From Rhizobium sp. J15 (lineage in GTDB: Bacteria; Pseudomonadota; Alphaproteobacteria; Rhizobiales; Rhizobiaceae), in the NCBI RefSeq assembly GCF_002531825.1, contig NZ_NWSX01000019.1:35896-99895 (forward strand): a stretch of 64,000 nucleotides of DNA, given 5' to 3'. Below, one piece after another: positions 59,197 through 64,000 of the stretch; position 1 is the stretch's first letter, and every line of letters starts with the position of its first letter. Below the pieces are notes generated by a model. It saw only the letters and a program-made list of their open reading frames with translations, searched no databases and had not been told where the DNA came from. The position numbers and the translations under genes were made by a program.

Positions 59197-59694
59197 CTAA
59201 GGGTTCAGCGCTCTAGTAAGGTCCTGCAATCCGACCATCAGCATCATGGGGTCGGAAGGAGATGGCAGGAAGCCGACGGCCTCATAGAAGGCTCGTGCGT
59301 CATCAGAAATCGCATGAACGAGCATACCTCGAATGCCAAGTATTTCAGCGGCATTGAGCAGGCGCAGGCCCGCATCGCGCACCAATGCCTTGCCAATACC
59401 GCGCCCTTGGTAGGATTGATCAATGGCGAGGCGACCAAGCACAGCGACTGGAATTGGATCAGGCATATTGCGCCGAAAACGGCCAGGCGCTTCCGGCTGC
59501 TTGAGGGCGCCGGAAGCGAGCGCGTAATAGGCGACGACGCGGCTCTGCTCGCACACGACGAAGGTCCGCGATGCGCCGCTCGTTTGATTAGAACGGGCGC
59601 GACGTCGCAGCCATTCATCCAGTTCAGTGACTCCGGAATTGAACTCGGCCACCTCATGATTATCGGCCAAGGGTGCCGGTCCGCTGAGGGTCAC
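59197..59694 (-). CDS. GNAT-type toxin (TacT-like acetyltransferase)
   Basis: A 165-residue GCN5-related acetyltransferase of the toxin group that acetylates aminoacyl-tRNA. The early FNSGVTELDEWLRRRARS motif is typical of TacT/AtaT relatives. VVAYYALASGA follows, the acetyl-CoA loop is AIDQSYQGRGIGKALVRDA, and ISDDARAFYEAVGFLPSPSD closes the fold. It overlaps the antitoxin gene by four bases, so it is a type II toxin-antitoxin unit. Confidence 0.9.
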   Translation of the reverse strand: MTLSGPAPLADNHEVAEFNSGVTELDEWLRRRARSNQTSGASRTFVVCEQSRVVAYYALASGALKQPEAPGRFRRNMPDPIPVAVLGRLAIDQSYQGRGIGKALVRDAGLRLLNAAEILGIRGMLVHAISDDARAFYEAVGFLPSPSDPMMLMVGLQDLTRALNP

Positions 59695-59987
59695 GCCTTA
59701 TCCCAAGGTGCTTTGGTCGCCATGGTGCGTGCTAAACGCTCATTGGGCTGCGTGGGCGCATCGAGCAGGGTAAGGTATTCAGCATAGATTTCCGGGCTTA
59801 CCGTGAAGATAGTGCGGTCGAGCAGCACTTCCTCGGCGCGGCGCTCGGAAGCTTCCAACATGAAATCCGTTCGCGTCTTACCAAGCAACTCAGCGGCTCG
59901 ATCAATCAGATTGCGGGTCGCAGGCTTGATGCGCATATTCAGCGGTACGCTTGCGTCCGAGCTTTTGCTCGTGTGTGAGGTCGGCAT
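59691..59987 (-). CDS. DUF1778 antitoxin (TacA-like)
   Basis: A 98-residue antitoxin. A ribbon-helix-helix N-terminal part (PLNMRIKPATRNLIDRAAEL, GKTRTDFMLEASERRAEEVL) binds DNA and a C-terminal tail (LLDAPTQPNERLARTMATKA) neutralises the toxin. GGGAG precedes ATG 59987. The nested palindrome just upstream is the likely autoregulatory operator. Confidence 0.9.
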   Translation of the reverse strand: MPTSHTSKSSDASVPLNMRIKPATRNLIDRAAELLGKTRTDFMLEASERRAEEVLLDRTIFTVSPEIYAEYLTLLDAPTQPNERLARTMATKAPWDKA

Positions 59988-60016
59988 GGCAAACTCCCTG
60001 TTTGCACCTATATAGC

Positions 60017-60061
60017 GTAACGACAATATCTTTACAAGGCGCGTAAAGGCATTGTCGTTAC
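60017..60061. promoter_or_regulatory. Nested palindrome, operator of the TacA-TacT unit
   Basis: Outer arms GTAACGACAAT (60017-60027) and ATTGTCGTTAC (60051-60061), perfect over 11 bp. Inner arms CTTTAC (60030-60035) and GTAAAG (60043-60048). It starts 30 bp upstream of the antitoxin ATG. This suits cooperative binding of ribbon-helix-helix dimers and conditional repression. Confidence 0.75.
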
Positions 60062-60323
60062 ACAATGCGCGCATTCTCAATTCGCAGCATTTAGCTCATC
60101 TAAGCTCTCGACTTGAATCGAACCTTTGCTCCGAAAAGCGGTCTCCATCCCCTCCAACACATCAGTCTCCACTTTCAGATATTGCAGTTAACGGCCTCAT
60201 AAAAAAGAGCGTCTACGACAGAGGCGCTCGCGGATCCCGATCTGCTTTCCGGCGTCGTAGATGCACCCCCTCGCCTAGCTAGTAACCGTCCATAAACGCC
60301 TGTTTTTCTGCGGTTTTGAAAGG

Positions 60324-60659
60324 CTATTTGCCTGCTGCTATCGTTTTTTGGGACGCGTGATGGCAGCAGGCCGCGCAGATTATGGCTTGAAGAGCGATCT
60401 GGCAGCAATGAGGGCATGGGGTATTGGCCGACGTTCGCCGGCTTGCTCTGATCGCTACCGGCTCAGGAGCGTCAGGTCGGCCTGAGGCGGGCGAAGAGGG
60501 CGAGATTGTAAGCGACCACCGAGGCCAGACATAAGCCTTGAAGCGGTCGAGCCCGGTGCAGCGCCCCAAGCCGTAAGCGCGCTTCAGACATGAGATGCCG
60601 GCCTCGATGCCGGCGCGGAAGTTGCGCAGCTTGCGATAGACCCAGCGGCTTGTGACCAT
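60324..60659 (-). pseudogene. Transposase C-terminal relic (IS fragment)
   Basis: YRKLRNFRAGIEAGISCLKR and AYGLGRCTGLDRFKAYVW are the conserved end of an insertion-sequence transposase seen in many rhizobia and pseudomonads. After YVW the correct text SVVAYNLALFARLR continues in another frame, so there is a frameshift near 60530, and a few residues before GLDRF are missing. N-terminal parts are absent. I do not assign an IS family. Confidence 0.65.
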
Positions 60660-60665
60660 ATCAGA

Positions 60666-60848
60666 TCAGGAGTCGTCGTCTTTCACTCCATGCTGGGACG
60701 ACTGGATTACTCGCATTGCCAGTTCTTCCCGGTCGGCCGTGGTCACGATCTCCCGCGCCGAGCTGACGTGGTCAAAGACCCTTTGGCAAAGGGCAAACTC
60801 GTCATCGTTCAGCACGCTTTGAGTTTGGAATACAGTAGACAGGATCAT
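60666..60848 (-). CDS. Small conserved rhizobial protein
   Basis: A 60-residue protein: QSVLNDDEFALCQRVFDHVS and ADREELAMRVIQSSQHGVKD. Similar small acidic proteins (NDDEFALCQRVFD...REELA) are frequent in rhizobia; function unknown. GGAAGCGACG precedes ATG 60848. A decayed copy of its 3' end occurs at 10440-10498, in both cases next to the same repeat. Confidence 0.6.
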   Translation of the reverse strand: MILSTVFQTQSVLNDDEFALCQRVFDHVSSAREIVTTADREELAMRVIQSSQHGVKDDDS

Positions 60849-60944
60849 AACGCCGTCGCTTCCGATGATAACCGTAGGGCGCGGGCGCGATGCTTCAACG
60901 CGACAGGATCTCACGACTTGGTGTTTAGCCTACACAAGAGGCGT

Positions 60945-61012
60945 CGGGCCGCGCGGAGCGTCGCTTTGGGAGCAGACCGGAAACTTACCTCCGCACGACC
61001 CAACTCTGGAGT
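60945..61012 (-). repeat. Dispersed repeat copy B
   Basis: Reverse complement matches 10364-10425 at both ends (CCAGAGTTGGGTCGTGCGGA and CCGCGCGGCCC), with an insertion or divergence in the middle. Translations of either copy give GPRGASL and PPHDPTLE, which often appear in mis-annotated rhizobial ORFs, so I infer a multi-copy interspersed element. Confidence 0.6.
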
Positions 61013-61128
61013 CGGGTGGATCGCGAGGAGGAAGCATTTTGCGATCTAAAAAGTACTTGCTTTCTCCTGCGATCCAATGAGCTAACCTCATTGTCGCTCC
61101 ACGGTTCCCGTACGATGCCGGACGAAAA

Positions 61129-61148
61129 ATCCCCGCTTTAGCGGGGAT
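61129..61148 (-). terminator. Intrinsic terminator (leftward)
   Basis: ATCCCCGC-TTTA-GCGGGGAT hairpin; on the minus strand it is followed by TTTTTCG. No clear leftward gene precedes it; it may be part of a repeated element or serve a decayed gene. Confidence 0.55.
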
Positions 61149-61439
61149 TAGTGGGTGGGGTTGGTTTGTAAGCATTGCGCACCAGGGTGCACGACTATTT
61201 TGCGCAACATTATTTTAATTGCAATAAGTAGGACTTTACCCTTTTCGAGTTATGTTTCCCGTTGTAAAGTAACGTGTTGTACGTTATCGGACAATAGAAG
61301 GAAGGCAACTAGAAATCGAAATAACACATCCTATTATCTAGAGGCCGCTCGGCGATTATTTGCTAACCCCAAGCATGTTGTCTCCTGTGCGCCAGGCGGC
61401 GATCCGGTCTTTGATCAGTCACACCAATTGTTGCGCCGC
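61149..61439. other. AT-rich stretch, no gene recognised
   Basis: Contains a small dyad TAACGT-gttgt-ACGTTA (61270-61286). No coding frame with family-like sequence. Confidence 0.4.
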
Positions 61440-61716
61440 TTAGGGAACGCCCTCCTGAAGCAGCGTCTTCCCAATGTCTTCTCCAGCGGGCCACTGAGAA
61501 GCACCCGCAGGCCGTTTTCAGCCAAGAGCTCCTTCAGCCGGGCCTTGGCGACCAGCGCCTCTTCCGTTCCTTGATGCACTTCGCGTGCGATCCGATCTCC
61601 GGTATGTCGATGCCTGAGCGTACACCTCCCCAGCAGCCGCATATTCGGCCGTCGCATTTGATAGTATCGCCGGCGACAGCGGTCAGCGATGCGCAGATGA
61701 GCAAGGCCGCAATCAT
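61440..61716 (-). pseudogene. Thermonuclease (SNase-like) gene, frameshifted
   Basis: From ATG 61716 the frame gives a signal-like MIAALLICASLTAVAGDTIK and then DIPEIGSHAKCIKERK, the DTPE-type metal motif region of staphylococcal nuclease-like proteins. It shifts near 61550 to another frame with ALVAKARLKELLAENGLRVL and SGPLEKTLGRR, the expected continuation. The C-terminal third is missing. Confidence 0.6.
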
Positions 61717-61839
61717 TGTCCATTAGATCGGGGACAAGTGTTCGACAACGTACCACGTGGTTCGACATGTCTTATTTAATATCCTTCTAATTTAGCAATG
61801 CATAAACCAACTACTTGGCAGTAGGAGGACTGAGTAAGC

Positions 61840-62019
61840 ATGCAGCGTATTAAATCTTTCGAGAACGTCGAAACCAAACCGGTGTGGTCGGTAAAGGATT
61901 TCGCCAAGCGCCACCATCTCACTGACATCGAGGAAGCCCGCCTGCTGCAGCTATTCGGCCCCTTTGCTACAGCATCCGAACTTCTTCATAACGCTGAGCG
62001 AAAGCCCCGGTGGCGTTAG
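61840..62019 (+). CDS. Small conserved rhizobial protein (59 residues)
   Basis: Frame from ATG 61840 to TAG 62017-62019: MQRIKSFENVETKPVWSVKD, then FAKRHHLTDIEEARLLQLFG, then PFATASELLHNAERKPRWR. GGAGG lies 12 bases upstream. I recall closely similar 60-residue proteins, ending LLxNAxRKPRWR, in many rhizobia. The helical pattern and basic end suggest a small DNA- or RNA-binding or adaptor protein; function unknown. Confidence 0.7.
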   Translation: MQRIKSFENVETKPVWSVKDFAKRHHLTDIEEARLLQLFGPFATASELLHNAERKPRWR

Positions 62020-62216
62020 TGCTGCGCCCGGCTCATCGCTGGCCGAGCGTCTGTCGCAGTCAGTTCGTGCGCACGGAAAGGTGGGCCCAACCCCTTCACC
62101 TTTTCAGGCTTCGAACCGCAAGGAACTTCCGACAAGCTTCAGGGCAAACTTCGCCAACTTCATGTCGTTGGCTGCTCGAGGACAACGAGACGTCGTCGGC
62201 GCATCATCAGACTAGC

Positions 62217-62740
62217 TTATCCAACATGTCGCGAACGACCCTGACGCAGGAAATCGCCAATCACTTCGGAGGACATCGGGGCGTCCAAACGATGTCCCTG
62301 CAGTCGACCGCATTTTCTCTTCTAAGCGACGCCTGACCGGCCGTTTCGACGCCTTTGGCCGTAATCCGCATCCCCAGCCCGTGCGCAAGGCCGATCAGAA
62401 GCGCACGGTGGTCTGCTCTTCGGACAAGGGCCTCCAGGGATGGCTATGTCGAGATTCTTGGTGGTACGTTCAAGCAGGACGGTTTCAGTTATTTCGATCT
62501 CCAACCTTTCGGCAGGAAACTCGGCTTCGTCAAGAATTCCGGATACGCGATCGGTGAAGCTGCGACGGAGGAATTCAGCGGGCGAGATTGACCGCCACGA
62601 CGAAATGCGAAGGCCACGTCGACGCCTCGCGGCACGCCGGTTCAAGAACCCACGCTCCAATATCTCCCATGAGACCGTCGGCTTCGGCCATCGGGATGAA
62701 AACACTCGGCGGAACCACTCGGTCGGCAACAACATCGCTG
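62217..62740 (-). pseudogene. EAL-domain (c-di-GMP phosphodiesterase) relic
   Basis: Pieces in several minus-strand frames assemble into the later part of an EAL domain: VVPPSVFIPMAEADGLMGDI, GAWVLEPACREASTWPSHF and VVAVNL. Then come SPAEFLRRSFTDRVSGILDE and RLEIEITETVLLERTTKNLD, then GLAHGLGMRITAKGVETAG, then MSSEVIGDFLRQGRSRHVG with TAA at 62219-62217. At least three frame changes and an internal loss of the central catalytic loop make it non-functional. Confidence 0.7.
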
Positions 62741-62937
62741 TTTTCGATGGAGCTGGATTTGGCTCGGCATTGATCGCGACCGGTCTGGTGGACGAGTTCC
62801 AATTCTACGTCAACCCAGCAGCCCTCGGCGGCGGAACCCGCATCTTCGACCAAGCCGGTTTCCGCAAGCTCCGCCTGCTTGGCTCAAAGGCCTATGAATG
62901 CGGCATCGTGGTGAACCGCTACGCGCCAGCTGCTTAG
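62722..62937 (+). pseudogene. RibD-C/dihydrofolate reductase-like C-terminal fragment
   Basis: GSALIATGLVDEFQFYVNPA, LGGGTRIFDQAGFRKLRLLG and SKAYECGIVVNRYAPAA end at TAG 62937. This is the last third of a RibD_C-type reductase. The 5' part is gone, replaced by the antisense EAL relic, so this is a fragment even though the end is well preserved. Confidence 0.65.
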
Positions 62938-63131
62938 GTGTAGAGCAATCGCAAGGCGGACCGGGAGAATTGGCATCGTCTCGGCCTCGTCTGCAGCCGT
63001 CGTGGACAATAAGAGCTGGGGACATTCCTATCCGTGAAGGACGGCCACACGCTCTTTTCTGGCCGCGGCCGATACGAGACGTCGAGCCCCCGAGAGGGGC
63101 CACCGGCAAATCACCGGCGACCGTGGGCAAT

Positions 63132-63551
63132 TCAGTCTATGATGATGTCCTTGCCTTCTGCTCTAAGGAGCGTAAGACCATCCTTCATCTGCTGCAACTG
63201 TTGGGCCGTATGGGGCTGCCAGTCCGTGACTTCGCCGATGACCAGAAGCGGTTCGCGGGAGCGATATGACTGGGTCGGATTGCCGGGGAACTTCTTGTCA
63301 GTGAGGTTGGGATCGTCTTCGAAGGGGCCGGTCGGTTTCACAACATAAATCCGCCCTCGTCCCTCACCAGTGGCCAGTTCGGCACCCCAGGTCGCGGCCT
63401 CGATCGTGCACGTGAAATAAACCCAGGACAGCAGCTTTTCCGTTGTGAAGTTCGACTTGTACCCCACCTTGATCATATCGCCCGTCGTCAGATCGGCTTT
63501 CGTGCCATGCAAGAAGGGTTGAGCGGGTGTGTTGCTTTCGGCATGTGACAT
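63132..63551 (-). CDS. arr: Rifamycin NAD+ ADP-ribosyltransferase (Arr)
   Basis: A 139-residue enzyme that inactivates rifampicin-type antibiotics by ADP-ribosylation. Family segments: FLHGTKADLTTGDMIKVGYK, VYFTCTIEAATWGAELATGE, GRGRIYVVKPTGPFEDDPNL, TDKKFPGNPTQSYRSREPL and VIGEVTDW. Length and order match complete chromosomal Arr proteins. GAAGGAAAAATT precedes the ATG. Single gene at the edge of a degenerate region; arr homologues are common in environmental bacteria, so this need not be recently acquired. Confidence 0.93.
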   Translation of the reverse strand: MSHAESNTPAQPFLHGTKADLTTGDMIKVGYKSNFTTEKLLSWVYFTCTIEAATWGAELATGEGRGRIYVVKPTGPFEDDPNLTDKKFPGNPTQSYRSREPLLVIGEVTDWQPHTAQQLQQMKDGLTLLRAEGKDIIID

Positions 63552-64000
63552 AAATTTTTCCTTCTTCTGTCGAATCGAGGCGTCGGTAATGGCGCATTTA
63601 CCCCGCCTTGCCGCAAGCCCCCGGACGCGTTAGATGATCATAGTGGCAAGGCACCTAATCAGCAGCGCTCCCGTCATCCCCAGATTCCTCCCGTAATATC
63701 AGACTGCGCTCCGGCGCTGGCCGCACTACCGTTTCACTGGCAGCGACCGTCTCTACGAAGCGACCGAGGCGAGGGCTGGATTGGGAATCAAACATATCCA
63801 GTATCAGTCTCTCCTCTTATTTAAACAAAAGGCATATCATTTAATTAAGCGTCTGACTTAGACAAGCGCGCTTAATCAACGGTACGGTCATCGATCTCTG
63901 AAGCGCAGGTCCACAGCAAACTGTACCGACTAATTGCAATCTCAGTGGCGCTCAACGTGCCGTATCGTATCCCTCCGGTGAAAGCCGCGTAAACATCGGA
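63552..64000. other. AT-rich right end of window
   Basis: No complete gene. A minus-strand frame open at the window edge (63872-64000, ending SLLWTCASEIDDRTVD) could be the 3' end of a gene that starts beyond the window, but I recognise no family in it. Confidence 0.35.

Noticed and set aside
61270..61286. Small dyad TAACGT-gttgt-ACGTTA
   Set aside because: Short, no gene nearby whose promoter it could serve; chance cannot be excluded in AT-rich DNA.
1..64000. CRISPR arrays, rRNA operons, replication or conjugation genes
   Set aside because: None seen: no regularly spaced direct repeats, no rRNA-like stretches, no repABC or tra proteins.

Overview
The window reads as accessory or plasmid-like DNA of a Rhizobium-group alphaproteobacterium. 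This rests on lineage-typical small proteins (a DUF982 protein, a DUF6894 protein, Usg, an MSKRELIDTG-type protein), on promoters matching the alphaproteobacterial general stress sigma factor EcfG (GGAAC-N16-CGTT), and on a dispersed rhizobial-looking repeat. No rRNA, tRNA, CRISPR array or replication gene was recognised. All identifications come from reading the sequence; nothing was searched.

Layout. 1-3310: end of a membrane protein, then a non-homologous end-joining block (two Ku genes and an ATP-dependent ligase). 3552-6861: two small rhizobial genes, a CIRCE-controlled groES-groEL pair and usg. 7199-16954: hybrid histidine kinase, Crp/Fnr regulator, full three-domain LigD, DinB polymerase and SRAP-type abasic-site genes (one decayed, one intact). 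17139-26242: stress and envelope genes (DUF6894, Nramp-like transporter, GFA protein, esterase, PepSY-like and YflT-like proteins, YciF-like ferritin-fold protein, large catalase), three of them behind EcfG-type promoters, with several gene relics between.

26910-33083 is the most notable block. It is a tightly packed seven-gene leftward operon that starts with a bufferin-type RiPP precursor (DUF2282), its MNIO/DUF692 modifying enzyme and a DUF2063 partner. It continues through DoxX, a type II NADH dehydrogenase, a membrane-bound class III adenylate cyclase and a DUF3307 membrane protein. 33302-38870: patatin phospholipase, 3-hydroxybutyrate dehydrogenase, LysR regulator, cupin, MFS exporter and DUF302 protein.

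39234-49092 is a detoxification island: MFS, DoxX, Tat-exported amidohydrolase, XapX, isochorismatase-like hydrolase, ring-cleaving dioxygenase, LysR, ChaC, RidA and a chloroperoxidase-like hydrolase. Four of its promoter regions carry the same AATTGC-N18-ATT(G/A)C element with a central TCGA in three of them, so it looks like one LysR regulon. 49484-58577 is a polyol ABC-importer operon with an AraC regulator and four dehydrogenases. It has a strong dyad at the divergent promoter and a three-segment attenuator-like structure after the binding-protein gene.

58578-64000 is degenerate DNA: a TacA-TacT toxin-antitoxin pair with a nested palindromic operator, a transposase relic, decayed thermonuclease, EAL-domain and RibD-like genes, two small intact genes, and an arr rifamycin ADP-ribosyltransferase gene near the right end.
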